Shown here: positions 51,306 to 60,383 of the stretch, piece by piece
Position numbering within the stretch: the stretch's first letter is position 1
Layout of the letters: each line of letters starts with the position of its first letter
NCBI GenBank assembly: GCA_047602905.1
Contig: JBLKOP010000002.1
Span: 1-64,000 of the forward strand
Direction: 5' to 3'
Source of the DNA: SKIA01 sp047602905
GTDB taxonomy: Archaea > Nanobdellota > Nanobdellia > Woesearchaeales > SKIA01
Length of the DNA: 64,000 bases
The notes under the pieces: generated by a model
Told to the model about the DNA's origin: nothing
What the model saw: only the letters and a program-made list of their open reading frames with translations
Database searches by the model: none
Position numbers and translations under genes: made by a program

Positions 51306-53358
51306 TTTACGTGAGCAAGTGCGTGCTCGTCTTGAGCAAGAACTTTCTTCTGCTAAGCCTAGTTCTACTCAGAGCAGGGATTACCACACGTTTCGTGAAG
51401 ATAACTTGTTGGCGAGTAGTTCGTTGTATGAGAAAGCAGCGGTTTTTGCTGGTAGTATCGTTCAGGTAAGTGCTGGTTCTCGCGAGGCTTCTTTGCAGCG
51501 TGATTTAGAAACGGCTCATCTTGCTTGTAAACCTGGTGATGTCTTGGCACTGAGTATTCTTGCTCCGTTTTTTTCTTTTGTTGTCTTACTTATTCTTACC
51601 GTTATTCTTCCGTTTGTGTTTACGGGCGCTATTTCTTTGTACTTCTTTGTTTTTAGTGTTGTTTTGGCTTCTATGCTGTACGTTCCTCTTAATAACATGC
51701 CTGCGTTTCTTGCTCAGAAACACCGACAAGCTGCTAGTAACCAAATGGTTCTTGCAGTGTTTTATTTGGTTACGTTCATGCGCCACACGCCTAATCTTGA
51801 GCGCGCGGTGCAGTTTGCTTCTGAGCACATTAGTCCTCCTCTAAGTCTTGATTTGAAGAAGGTGTTGTGGAATGTTGAGACTGAGCGTTTCCAGACTATT
51901 TCTGAGAGCTTGGAGGATTACTTGTTTGATTGGCGTGATGATGCTCGCGAGTTTATTGAGGCTATTCATCTTGTTCAGAGTAGTTTGTTTGAGTCCGGTA
52001 ACGATCGTCGCTTATCAAGTTTGGATAAGGCCCTTGATGTTATGCTTGAGGAGACGTATGAGAAGATGCTTCATTACGCTCAGGACTTAAAGAGTCCTAT
52101 GACGATGCTTCACATGCTTGGTATTATCTTGCCTATTCTTGGATTAGTTATTTTACCTCTTGCAGTATCGTTTTTTGATACTCATTGGACGGTTATTGCG
52201 AGTATGTATAACGTTCTTCTTCCTCTGGGAGTGTATTATTTGGGTAAGCGTATATTGAATACTCGTCCTACGGGTTATGGGGAGTCACAAACGGATGTGC
52301 AGGTTACTCAGGAGATGCGGGATGCTCGTTTCTTAGCGATTTCTTTGTCTGTTGTGTTGTTGCTTATTGGTTTTTCTCCGTTGATTATTCATGCTATTAA
52401 TCCTGGTTTTGAGTTAACGGTTGGTTCTTTTGAGCTTATGGGGTATCAACAAACTCCTGATGGTCTTCGTGGCCCGTATGGTCTTGGTGCTGGTTTGTTG
52501 AGTTTGTTTGTTACTCTTGGTGCTGGTCTTGGTGCTGGGATGTATTATTTTACTAAGGTAAAGGATGCTATTAAGGTTCGTCAAAAAACGAAGGCTTTAG
52601 AGCTTGAGTTTGCTTCTGCGTTGTTTCAACTGGGTAACCGTATTGGTGATGACGTTCCTGTTGAGTTAGCGTTTGGCAGGGTTGCTGAGGTGATGGAGGG
52701 TACTCGTAGTGGGGAGTTCTTTGCTCGTGTTGCTACGAATATTCAGAAGCTTGGTATGGGTGTTGATGAAGCGCTTTTTGATGAGCAGCACGGGGTGCTT
52801 AAGGATTATCCTTCTAACTTAATTGAGTCTTCTATGAAGGTTCTTGTTGAGAGTAGTAAGAAAGGTTCTTTAGAGGCTTCTAAGGCGTTGATGAGTATGA
52901 GTAATTATATTAAGGAGATGCACCGCGTTGATGAGCGCCTTAAGGATTTATTATCTGATGTTTTGAGTTCTATGAAGAGCCAGATTAATTTCTTACTTCC
53001 TGTTATTGCTGGTATCGTTATTGGTATTACTTCTATGATTACTACGGTTCTTGGTGCTGTTCAAGCGCAAGGAGCTGCTTTTGCTGATAGTGGTGTGGGC
53101 AGTATTCCTCTTGATAGTTTTGGTTTTGGTACTCCTACGTTTTATTTTCAGATTATCGTTGGTTTGTACGTCGTTCAAGTAGTGCTTATTCTCTCCTACA
53201 TGATTAGTGGCATAGAAAACGGTATTGACCCTCTTAGTGAGGATTATATTCGTGGTAAAGGATTGTTATCTGCTACTACGCTCTTTGTTGTTGTCGCGTT
53301 TATTATTATCTTAGTCTTTAACATGATAGCCGGGCAAATCATTACGGTAACTGCGTAA
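51265..53358 (+). CDS. FlaJ/TadC-like platform membrane protein
   Basis: A 697-residue protein with two T2SSF (GspF/FlaJ) domains separated and followed by membrane helices: an N-terminal cytoplasmic region, helices near residues 95-140, a cytoplasmic T2SSF domain (about 160-265), further helices, a second soluble domain (about 440-560) and C-terminal helices. It is the membrane platform that pairs with the secretion ATPase. It starts at a GTG at 51265 inside the ATPase gene; no suitable start lies downstream for a long way. It has strongly T-rich coding DNA. Confidence 0.85.
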   Translation: MSFPSGSNETQISDLREQVRARLEQELSSAKPSSTQSRDYHTFREDNLLASSSLYEKAAVFAGSIVQVSAGSREASLQRDLETAHLACKPGDVLALSILAPFFSFVVLLILTVILPFVFTGAISLYFFVFSVVLASMLYVPLNNMPAFLAQKHRQAASNQMVLAVFYLVTFMRHTPNLERAVQFASEHISPPLSLDLKKVLWNVETERFQTISESLEDYLFDWRDDAREFIEAIHLVQSSLFESGNDRRLSSLDKALDVMLEETYEKMLHYAQDLKSPMTMLHMLGIILPILGLVILPLAVSFFDTHWTVIASMYNVLLPLGVYYLGKRILNTRPTGYGESQTDVQVTQEMRDARFLAISLSVVLLLIGFSPLIIHAINPGFELTVGSFELMGYQQTPDGLRGPYGLGAGLLSLFVTLGAGLGAGMYYFTKVKDAIKVRQKTKALELEFASALFQLGNRIGDDVPVELAFGRVAEVMEGTRSGEFFARVATNIQKLGMGVDEALFDEQHGVLKDYPSNLIESSMKVLVESSKKGSLEASKALMSMSNYIKEMHRVDERLKDLLSDVLSSMKSQINFLLPVIAGIVIGITSMITTVLGAVQAQGAAFADSGVGSIPLDSFGFGTPTFYFQIIVGLYVVQVVLILSYMISGIENGIDPLSEDYIRGKGLLSATTLFVVVAFIIILVFNMIAGQIITVTA

Positions 53359-53364
53359 GAAATG

Positions 53365-53595
53365 TTATAACGTATCTATTTGTTCTGCTAGTTCTCTATC
53401 TTTTTGGGTTACTACACTTCCTTGGTCGTGTGTTGTTAGTTGTAGGTGTACTTTGTTGTAGCGTATATCGATGTCTGGGTGGTGCTGTGCTTCTTCTGCG
53501 AGTACCGCTACGCTATTAACGAACTTAATTGCTTCAAGGAAGTCCGCGAACTCATACGTTTGTGTAAGGGAATTATTGGTTTCTTGCCAACTCAT
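53365..53595 (-). CDS. phhB: Pterin-4a-carbinolamine dehydratase
   Basis: A 76-residue protein that matches PCD/DCoH, which dehydrates 4a-hydroxy-tetrahydropterin. The key pair is in EAQHHPDIDIRYNKVHLQL, with the conserved THD...VTQKDRELA segment after it. ATG 53595 is used; an upstream ATG would extend it through the tRNA gene. PCD in archaea may act in molybdopterin or pterin turnover. It lies directly between FlaJ-like and tRNA-Phe genes. Confidence 0.85.
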   Translation of the reverse strand: MSWQETNNSLTQTYEFADFLEAIKFVNSVAVLAEEAQHHPDIDIRYNKVHLQLTTHDQGSVVTQKDRELAEQIDTL

Positions 53596-53625
53596 ACAAG
53601 TATGTTGTTTTGTAGTTTTAAAAAA

Positions 53626-53700
53626 TGGTGGGTCTACCCGGATTCGAACCGGGGACACCTCGATCTTCAGTCGAGTGCTCTCCCGCTGAGCTATAGACCC
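53626..53700 (-). tRNA. tRNA-Phe (anticodon GAA)
   Basis: On the minus strand the acceptor stem GGGTCTA/TAGACCC, D arm, anticodon stem CTCGA/TCGAG and T arm form a complete cloverleaf. The loop CTGAAGA holds anticodon GAA (53666-53668 in plus coordinates). The discriminator is A, and the CCA end is encoded (plus-strand TGG at 53626-53628), unlike tRNA-Arg in this window. No intron is present. Confidence 0.95.
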
Positions 53701-53739
53701 TTGTTGTAGAGGAGAACAATAACGACTTTATAAACGCTT

Positions 53740-54042
53740 TTACTTCTTGACTACTTCTATGCTTCCTTCTCGTCCTGGGTTTATTTGCGCGTTTCCTCTC
53801 CATTCTTTCACGTCTGCTCCTTGGATGAGTATCTCTTCTCCTTCCTCTAGTTTTTCTGCGTCTTCATTCCAGAGGGTGAGCATGATTTCTCCTGTTTCGT
53901 CTTTGAGTATTGCGCTTGCTACTTTTCCTGGTTTACCAAATTTTCTAAATGTGCGTACTGGTGCTTTTTCTTTGAGTACTCCTTGTATTGTTATGTCGCT
54001 TTGTCCTGCTTCTAGTTGCTCTACGGTGTATTTCTCTCCCAT
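53740..54042 (-). CDS. OB-fold nucleic acid-binding protein
   Basis: A 100-residue single OB-fold protein, with the strands VASAILKDETGEIMLTLWNEDAEKL and a final GREGSIEVV. It resembles the small RPA/SOSS-B-like single-stranded DNA or RNA binding domains of archaea. ATG 54042 is preferred over an upstream start at 54057. Partner and nucleic acid preference are not shown. Confidence 0.75.
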   Translation of the reverse strand: MGEKYTVEQLEAGQSDITIQGVLKEKAPVRTFRKFGKPGKVASAILKDETGEIMLTLWNEDAEKLEEGEEILIQGADVKEWRGNAQINPGREGSIEVVKK

Positions 54043-54109
54043 ACACCTTCTTAGCAAGAGCTCTATTTTAATGTTTGCTAGACGGGACTTTTGTATGAAG
54101 TAAACACAT

Positions 54110-54138
54110 TTATATATTCAGTATGCGTACTATATAGT
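54110..54138 (+). promoter_or_regulatory. Promoter of the toxin-antitoxin pair at 54147
   Basis: TTTATATAT near 54110-54118 fits a TATA box for a start just before ATG 54147. A second AT-rich element, ACTATATAGT (54129-54138), is a palindrome between the TATA box and the start, a likely site for autoregulation by the antitoxin. Confidence 0.45.
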
Positions 54139-54146
54139 GATGTATA

Positions 54147-54344
54147 ATGACTAAAACAGTTATTCAAGTACGTAAGGAGACTCGTGAGAAGCTTAAATCA
54201 TTAGGTCGTATGGGCGATACGTATGATGACGTGATCTCCCGTATGTATGATGCTTCTATTGAGAATATGATGAGTGCTACTCTTCTTGATACCTCAGATA
54301 GTGTTGCTATAGAGGACATTTTACGAAAAAGAAATTTGTTATAG
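54147..54344 (+). CDS. Antitoxin of a type II toxin-antitoxin pair
   Basis: A 65-residue protein with an N-terminal TVIQVRKETREKLKSLG-type ribbon-helix-helix-like segment and a helical acidic tail. It resembles VapB/DUF7557-type antitoxins that bind DNA as dimers and cover the toxin with their tail. Its stop codon is directly followed by the toxin ATG. Confidence 0.7.
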   Translation: MTKTVIQVRKETREKLKSLGRMGDTYDDVISRMYDASIENMMSATLLDTSDSVAIEDILRKRNLL

Positions 54345-54647
54345 ATGGTACACATATATGTTTCAAAGAAACTTGAAAAAGAGATTGTTAAGCGTCTTTC
54401 AAAAAAAGAAGCTGATGACTTATTCTTGCAGATATACTCTCTTAAAGAAAACCCTCACAAAGGAGACATATTAACAAATGTTGGAAAACTTCTTGTTAAA
54501 GAGCTTAAGTACAAGAAGTTTCGTGTGTACTTTATTCAATCAAAAGACACGTTAAAGATTTTAGGAGAGGAGGATTTTAGAGATGAAATAGTTAAGTTCG
54601 TTGCTCTCTCACAGAAAGGTTCTGAACAACAAAGAGTTATTAACTGA
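54345..54647 (+). CDS. RelE/ParE-superfamily toxin
   Basis: A 100-residue basic protein with the RelE layout: YVSKKLEKEIVKRL helix, a central basic region (LVKELKYKKFRVYFI) and a final KILGEEDFRDEI strand-helix. RelE-type toxins cut mRNA at the ribosome; ParE-type toxins act on gyrase. Which activity applies cannot be decided from the sequence. Confidence 0.7.
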   Translation: MVHIYVSKKLEKEIVKRLSKKEADDLFLQIYSLKENPHKGDILTNVGKLLVKELKYKKFRVYFIQSKDTLKILGEEDFRDEIVKFVALSQKGSEQQRVIN

Positions 54648-54707
54648 GTAAAAAGCGACCTCATAAAAAAAGGTTTTAACTGGTTTTAAAACTGATCTTT
54701 TGAGTAC

Positions 54708-56189
54708 TTATTGTTTACTTCGTAAATACTCTACTAACTCGTTTATCGGCACTCGTTCTTGCTCTTCTGTGTCTCTGTCTCGTACGGTTACGCAGTTGTC
54801 TTCTTGGCTGTCGTAGTCGTAGGTTACGCAATACGGTGTTCCTATCGTGCTTGCTCGCAAATACCGTTTTCCTATGCTGCTGCTTTCATCGTACTGAGCA
54901 ATAAAGCCTGCTTCTTGAAGCAGTGCATGTACTTGTTTTGCTTGCTTGCTTTGTTTTTTTGTTAGCGGAAGTACTGCTACATCTATAGGTGCTAACTTAT
55001 AGGGGAGTTTTAAAGTAGTTTTTCCTTCTTCTTCACTGAGCTCCTCATAAAATACGTCTAGTAATGCAAAGACTGGTCTGTCTACGCCAAAAGCGATTTC
55101 TAGTACGTGTGGGGTGATATGTTTTTTGTGTTCTTCAACAAACAGTGTTTGCTCTTTTCCGCTGTGTTTTGCGTGTTGGTTTAAGTCGTAGTTGGTTCTG
55201 TCGTGTACTCCGCACGCTTCTATCCAGCCAAAGGTTGGCGTGTTTATCTCTACGTCCCACGCGTCTGCTGCGTAAAACGCTTTTTCTTCTGGTCCGTGTT
55301 GTCGCAGACGAATTCGCTCTTTAGGTATGCCAAAGCTTGTGAATAGCTCGTATGCTAGGTGTACTGCGTACGCGTACGCGTCGCTGCCAAAGAGTTCTTG
55401 TTCTCGTGCTTCTTGTACGGTGAGTTCCTGTACTCCTGTTTCTGCTGTTTGGCTCTTCCAACTAAAAATTGGTAAATTGTTATCCGTTATTTCTTCGTAT
55501 CCTTCGTAGTTGTTCTTGTGGTGTTCGTCTACAAAGATTTGTCCTTCTGCTTGTGTAAACTCTCTCATGCGCACGATGTGTTGTCGAGGACTTATCTCGT
55601 TACGATACGCTCGTCCTATCTGAAACACTCCGAAAGGAAGTTTTTTTCTAAAGTAATCTACGTAGCGCAAGAACGGCAGGTATGTTGCTGTTGCTGTTTC
55701 TGGTCTGTTATACGCTACTTGGTCTATGCCTACTGTGGTTTGTAGCATTAAGCTGTGATGAGTTATTTCTTCTGCTAATTTCTCGCCGTTAGGAGCAGTT
55801 ATTTCATGCTTCTGTATTACTGCAAGCATTTCTTCGTCCTTAACAGGTACTGGTGTGTGAATATTGTTTTCTGCGTAGTGCTCCTCTATGAGTTTGTCTG
55901 CTCGCCAAATACCTCCTTTCACGTCTTTAATGAGTGGGTCGGTGAATCCTCCTAGGTGTCCTGAAGCTTCCCAAACTACTTCTGGAAGAACAGTTGGTGT
56001 TTCTACCTCCATAATTGAGTGTTTAGCAAATACGCGCCTAATCGTGTCCTCTACTTTTCTTTTGAGTAGTGTACCGTTTGGTCCGTACGTATAAAACCCT
56101 GCTAGTCCTCCGTATATCTCAGGAGCAGGTCCCCACACAAAGCCTTGTTGTTGCAAAAAACTACTCAGTGTTTGTAAGCGATCAGTCAT
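54708..56189 (-). CDS. glyS: Glycyl-tRNA synthetase (alpha2 class II type)
   Basis: A 493-residue class II synthetase of the archaeal/eukaryotic dimeric type. Motif 2 is in YRNEISPRQHIVRMREFTQAE-like sequence and motif 3 near FGVDRPVFALL; the anticodon-binding domain occupies the last 110 residues with PLTKKQSKQAK. Short compared with eukaryotic enzymes but close to archaeal ones. It is the first gene upstream in a minus-strand run with the transporter gene, 34 bases away. Confidence 0.95.
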   Translation of the reverse strand: MTDRLQTLSSFLQQQGFVWGPAPEIYGGLAGFYTYGPNGTLLKRKVEDTIRRVFAKHSIMEVETPTVLPEVVWEASGHLGGFTDPLIKDVKGGIWRADKLIEEHYAENNIHTPVPVKDEEMLAVIQKHEITAPNGEKLAEEITHHSLMLQTTVGIDQVAYNRPETATATYLPFLRYVDYFRKKLPFGVFQIGRAYRNEISPRQHIVRMREFTQAEGQIFVDEHHKNNYEGYEEITDNNLPIFSWKSQTAETGVQELTVQEAREQELFGSDAYAYAVHLAYELFTSFGIPKERIRLRQHGPEEKAFYAADAWDVEINTPTFGWIEACGVHDRTNYDLNQHAKHSGKEQTLFVEEHKKHITPHVLEIAFGVDRPVFALLDVFYEELSEEEGKTTLKLPYKLAPIDVAVLPLTKKQSKQAKQVHALLQEAGFIAQYDESSSIGKRYLRASTIGTPYCVTYDYDSQEDNCVTVRDRDTEEQERVPINELVEYLRSKQ

Positions 56190-56223
56190 ATCAGTAAGAG
56201 GAGAAGTAATTCTTTATAATGCT

Positions 56224-58389
56224 TTACGCAAGAATGTCTTCGTCTCCTCCGTCTGCTACGTACAGCCAGGTTTTGTTGTGCGCACTAAGTTTTGCTAGTT
56301 CATCAAGGTTTTTTACGTCTACGGGCATGATATGGATGTCTGAGTTTGGTGCTTCTTTGATTGCTTCGTGTAATTCTTTTGTGTGTATCTCTATTTTTGT
56401 TTCTTGAGGTAGTCTTGCTTCGTACAACAATTTTTTTACGTAATTCTCTGCTTGTTTTGCTTTTCTTGGTGTTGTTGCTAGATGCACGTTTAGTGTTCCA
56501 TCCCAGTTCGTGTAAAGTCTGTACGCGAGTATCATTGCTAAGTCAAAGCTTCTCTCACTATAAAACTCGTTTTTCAGTGCATTCTCTGGTATCCATACGT
56601 GTATGTCTTGCTCACTTCCTAGCCCTAGCTCCGCGTCTCTATCAAGCATAATAACTCCTACTCGTGTTCGTTGTGCTGTTAAGAAAATCTTTTCTAAATC
56701 ATACTTTGGCAAGTCCTTTGGAGGAAATGATAAGTACAGTAGGTTTGGGTGAAATACTTGTGACTCAATACTTTCAAGAGCTACGCATATGCCGTTGGTG
56801 TAATTATTTACTTCTACTGATGCGTAGTTGGTAAAGAGGTGTTCTTCACCAAATTTTCTAACAAGGCTAGGGAGTTCTTCAAGTTCTTTCTTACTGGCTT
56901 GTTTACTAATTTCTTGTGCTTCTGGTGTGCTGCTTTTTCCTGTTAGTCCAAGGCCAAGAACAGTCATTGTTCCGTTTGGGTAAGCAATACTTTTTATGAC
57001 AGGAAAATTCCCTAGCAGCGTACGAGTAGTGAGTACGGGAAGCAAGATGCTTGGCTTCCAGTTGTGCTTGTTTCCTTCTGGTAAATTATTTACTCTCTCC
57101 GCTGCCCAGCGAGCAATTTCTCTAAACAACCCGCTTCTTGCATCGCCCTCTTTGCTCTCGAGTTCTTGGCGTACAAGAACGATATACGTAACTACGAGCA
57201 GTCCTAAAGCAATAATTGCTGCAAACGCGTTAATCATAATCATAAATACAATACTTGCTATTGCTCCGTACAGGCTTATTGCTCCAGGGATTTTTAGTGT
57301 TGGACGAAAACTCACGCTTCCAAGACTCTTCTCTAGGTACACGCAGAAATTGATTGTTGCGTACGCGAGTAAGAAGAACATCGTTAGTATCGGTGCTACT
57401 GCGTCTAGACTTCCTGCGAACAAAATAATTCCTACAAGTACTGCGGTAAGAATAATTGCTCGTAGTGGTTGGTCGTTTTTGTGAGCGCTAAAGTAGCGAG
57501 GAACTACTCGGTTGTTTGCCATTTCTGCAAGGAGTTGCGGAGCTGCTATTATGGTGATAAGCCCGCTAGTAAACAAAGCTGCTATTACTCCTATAATCAC
57601 GATTTCTGGAATGATTGCTTGCGTGAAGAAAATGCCTGTGTTAGTGATAAGCTCCGCGCTACTAGCTACGTTTCCTAGCCAGAAAACAAAGGTGATGTAT
57701 AGTACAGTTGTTATTCCTATAGCTGCGAGTAGTCCGTGGGGTATGTCGTGTTTTGGGTCTTTGAGTTTTCCTGATAAAGCAATTCCTGCCATGATGCCTG
57801 TTACTCCTGGAAAGAACAGGGCAAACAAGTTCCAAAACCCTGTTGCGGTAATATTTGTTGTGAGGCTTGCTTGTATTCCTCCTGCGTAGTTCATGCCTAT
57901 AAGTGCGCTGAGTAGTCCTAGGCAGAGAACGCTAAAAACGATGAATTGTACTTTGCTTACGAGCCTGTACGCTCCTATGAGGATGAGTAAGCTGAGAAAC
58001 GCTCCTGTAAGTACTGCTGTTGGTTCGTGGTGCGTAAACGTCATCATCCATAACTCGCTAAACCCAAAGATGTATAGCGCTGCGCTAAAGACTTGTGCTA
58101 AGTACACAGAAATTCCTATTGCTCCTCCTACTTCTAAACCAAGTGTTTTTCTGATGATACTGTACACCCCTCCTCGTCCTATGCGTATATTTGTGGTTAT
58201 GCTTCCAAGTGACAGCCCTGTTGATGCAGTTACAGAAACTGCTAGGAGAACGATAAGTAAGGTAGTAAGTACTCCTGCGCTTCCAACAATGTATCCTAGG
58301 CGTAAGAAGAAAATAACTCCTATGATGGGTATGAAGGTAGGGATGAATACTCCTAAGAAGCTTCCTAGTTGTTGCTTACTCTCCCTCAT
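56224..58389 (-). CDS. Cation-chloride cotransporter-like (SLC12/APC) carrier
   Basis: A 721-residue protein. The first 430 residues form about 12 membrane helices of the APC fold; the segment FPGVTGIMAGIALSGKLKDP is a hallmark shared with SLC12 Na-K-Cl and K-Cl cotransporters. The remaining 290 residues form a soluble C-terminal domain resembling the SLC12 regulatory domain. It would move K+, Na+ and Cl-, or possibly amino acids, across the membrane; the substrate is not certain. Short coding distance to the NUDIX gene upstream suggests independent promoters. Confidence 0.82.
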   Translation of the reverse strand: MRESKQQLGSFLGVFIPTFIPIIGVIFFLRLGYIVGSAGVLTTLLIVLLAVSVTASTGLSLGSITTNIRIGRGGVYSIIRKTLGLEVGGAIGISVYLAQVFSAALYIFGFSELWMMTFTHHEPTAVLTGAFLSLLILIGAYRLVSKVQFIVFSVLCLGLLSALIGMNYAGGIQASLTTNITATGFWNLFALFFPGVTGIMAGIALSGKLKDPKHDIPHGLLAAIGITTVLYITFVFWLGNVASSAELITNTGIFFTQAIIPEIVIIGVIAALFTSGLITIIAAPQLLAEMANNRVVPRYFSAHKNDQPLRAIILTAVLVGIILFAGSLDAVAPILTMFFLLAYATINFCVYLEKSLGSVSFRPTLKIPGAISLYGAIASIVFMIMINAFAAIIALGLLVVTYIVLVRQELESKEGDARSGLFREIARWAAERVNNLPEGNKHNWKPSILLPVLTTRTLLGNFPVIKSIAYPNGTMTVLGLGLTGKSSTPEAQEISKQASKKELEELPSLVRKFGEEHLFTNYASVEVNNYTNGICVALESIESQVFHPNLLYLSFPPKDLPKYDLEKIFLTAQRTRVGVIMLDRDAELGLGSEQDIHVWIPENALKNEFYSERSFDLAMILAYRLYTNWDGTLNVHLATTPRKAKQAENYVKKLLYEARLPQETKIEIHTKELHEAIKEAPNSDIHIMPVDVKNLDELAKLSAHNKTWLYVADGGDEDILA

Positions 58390-58415
58390 ATACGTCTTTT
58401 TCTTCGCGGATGTTT

Positions 58416-58814
58416 TTATATGTGTGGGTTAGAGAAATAGTTTTTTACTTCCTCAGGCCAAGTCTTGTATGCTTTTGAGCAGTAAAGAGGAACTTGGTTT
58501 ACAGAAACTCTTTGTGCTTTATCAACATCACTTCCTGCTACAAGACCATCAACACTTGTTATTTCTCCAGCAACCCAATGAAGAAGTTTTCCTTTCTTAG
58601 AAAGAGGTGTTGCTAAGTATTTAGTAATGTAAACCGTTAAACCAGTCTCTTCATGTGTTTCTCTAACACCTGTTTCTGTTGTGCTTTCACCTACTTTTTT
58701 TCCTCCACCAGGCAAGTGCCACTCCCCTGCCAAGTAATCATTAACGTTTTCTTTTTTATGAACGATAAGTGCTTTGTTCTCGTATTTTACTGCGACAATT
58801 ACTGATTCTTGCAC
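58416..58814 (-). CDS. NUDIX hydrolase
   Basis: A 132-residue single-domain NUDIX protein with a canonical box, GGGKKVGESTTETGVRETHEETGL. Residues after the box show no subgroup marker that I recognise. Start ATG is at 58814. It is divergent from the M20 peptidase gene. Confidence 0.85.
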   Translation of the reverse strand: MQESVIVAVKYENKALIVHKKENVNDYLAGEWHLPGGGKKVGESTTETGVRETHEETGLTVYITKYLATPLSKKGKLLHWVAGEITSVDGLVAGSDVDKAQRVSVNQVPLYCSKAYKTWPEEVKNYFSNPHI

Positions 58815-58861
58815 AAATACGTTTCTGTTATGAACTGTTATTAAGCGTTTCTTTTTTCGAA

Positions 58862-58871
58862 GTATTTATAG
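58862..58871 (+). promoter_or_regulatory. TATA box of the M20 peptidase gene
   Basis: GTATTTATAG at 58862-58871 is about 27 bases before ATG 58896, consistent with a leaderless transcript. Confidence 0.5.
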
Positions 58872-58895
58872 GCTAATCGTAGTCTACAGTTGTTT

Positions 58896-59954
58896 ATGGA
58901 GGAACTTGATGCTATTCTTGCTTGGACAAAAGACCTCGTTGCTATCTCAAGTCTTTCTGGTGAAGAAAGTTCTTTAGCTGAGTACATCTACTCGCAACTA
59001 CAGTCAATGGATGTTTCTTGTTATGTGCAAGAAAACAATGTTGTTGCGTACAGAAGCGTTGGTAGCCGTTCTTGTTTAGTCTTTAATGTTCATATGGACA
59101 CGGTGCAACCAACTCCTAACTGGGTGTATAACCCGTACACGCTTGTGCAAGAGGAGAATCGCTTGTATGGTCTTGGTGTTAGTGACGAAAAAATTAGTAT
59201 TGCTATACTTCTTAGCCTACTACAAGACCTTCCTGAAAGCTCATGTGATGTGTATGTGTGTTTTGTTACTGAAGAAGAAACTACTGGTGCGGGCAGTAAG
59301 CGTTTTGTTGAACATTTTCTTGAAACAACAGATTATGATGACGTCTCTTGCGTACTTACTGAACCAACTGCTTCTTCGTACGTAGAGATTGGTCACCGAG
59401 GAAGAATACTTGTTACTTTGCAAGTTACTGGTCCTGGAGGGCATGCGAGTAGACCTGAAAAAACGGTTAATCCTGTTCACATCCTTAACGGTATCTTTGC
59501 TCACTACGAGGATTACATCCAAGACTTAGAAAGTGATGAAGAGCTAGGAAAAAGCACTATAGCGGCTCCTACGACTATATCTGCTTCTGGTAGTACTAAT
59601 GCTATTCCTACCTCTGTCACTGCTACTATGGATGTTCGTACCACGCGTCTTACGCACCAAGATCTTGTTAAGGAACTCTCTGAGCTTCCAGAAACCATTC
59701 ATATAAGTCAGCGCCCTCCTAGCGTTACTGATAGAAACGCTCGTATCGTCTCCTTAACACAGAAGTTAGGAGTAACTGATGTTCGTTACGCTATAGGAGG
59801 AGATGATAGCGTGTTCTTTACAGAAAGAGGAATTCCTTGCGTTGTTTTTGGAGCAGGTAGTCTTGAGCGAATACACCAAGCTGATGAGTACTGCGAGGTA
59901 CGTAACATTCTTCCTGCAAAGAAGTTCTATGAGCGTTTACTACAAGAATACTAA
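58896..59954 (+). CDS. M20-family metallopeptidase/deacylase
   Basis: A 352-residue di-zinc hydrolase. Metal and catalytic residues lie in VFNVHMDTVQP (His/Asp), EEETTGAG (catalytic Glu), LTEPTASS, and the dimerisation-domain HRGRILVTL. The family includes ArgE, DapE, LysK and carboxypeptidase G2. Without pathway genes nearby, the substrate cannot be assigned. A TTG two codons upstream is an alternative start. Confidence 0.85.
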   Translation: MEELDAILAWTKDLVAISSLSGEESSLAEYIYSQLQSMDVSCYVQENNVVAYRSVGSRSCLVFNVHMDTVQPTPNWVYNPYTLVQEENRLYGLGVSDEKISIAILLSLLQDLPESSCDVYVCFVTEEETTGAGSKRFVEHFLETTDYDDVSCVLTEPTASSYVEIGHRGRILVTLQVTGPGGHASRPEKTVNPVHILNGIFAHYEDYIQDLESDEELGKSTIAAPTTISASGSTNAIPTSVTATMDVRTTRLTHQDLVKELSELPETIHISQRPPSVTDRNARIVSLTQKLGVTDVRYAIGGDDSVFFTERGIPCVVFGAGSLERIHQADEYCEVRNILPAKKFYERLLQEY

Positions 59955-59987
59955 GTTTTAAAAAGAGCGCTCGTATCCGCGAGTACT

Positions 59988-60335
59988 ATGCAGATACAAC
60001 CCATCGTTCTTGTACAAGTCCTTCTCGCAGCAGGAGTGCTTGCTCACGGAATACCTAAGCTGATGTCACTGCAAGCAACACTTAAGTTCTTTCATAAACA
60101 AGGCTACGGGTACGTGATAGGAGCGTTTACTGTGTTTACCGAGACAGTAGTTGCTTTTTTGTTATTAGTAGGTCTTCTTCCACGAGTAATGGCAGTTCTT
60201 CTGGCAATCAACTTCTTAGGAGCGTTGTTTCATCACTGGAAGAACAAAGAACCTTTTGATGGAGGCTGGGAAGTGGCTTTCTTATACTTTGGCCTAAGCG
60301 CAGTTGTTGTTCTTGCTGGTAACGGCTGGTTTTAG
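59988..60335 (+). CDS. DoxX-family membrane protein
   Basis: A 115-residue protein with four membrane helices and the GIPKLMSLQ/ALFHHWKN pattern of the DoxX family. DoxX proteins are linked to respiratory-type thiol or quinol reactions and stress. It follows the M20 gene by 33 bases and may be in the same unit. Confidence 0.75.
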   Translation: MQIQPIVLVQVLLAAGVLAHGIPKLMSLQATLKFFHKQGYGYVIGAFTVFTETVVAFLLLVGLLPRVMAVLLAINFLGALFHHWKNKEPFDGGWEVAFLYFGLSAVVVLAGNGWF

Positions 60336-60383
60336 CTCTTTACTATTAACGAACACAAAACAACTCATGAAACGTTTACTGCG

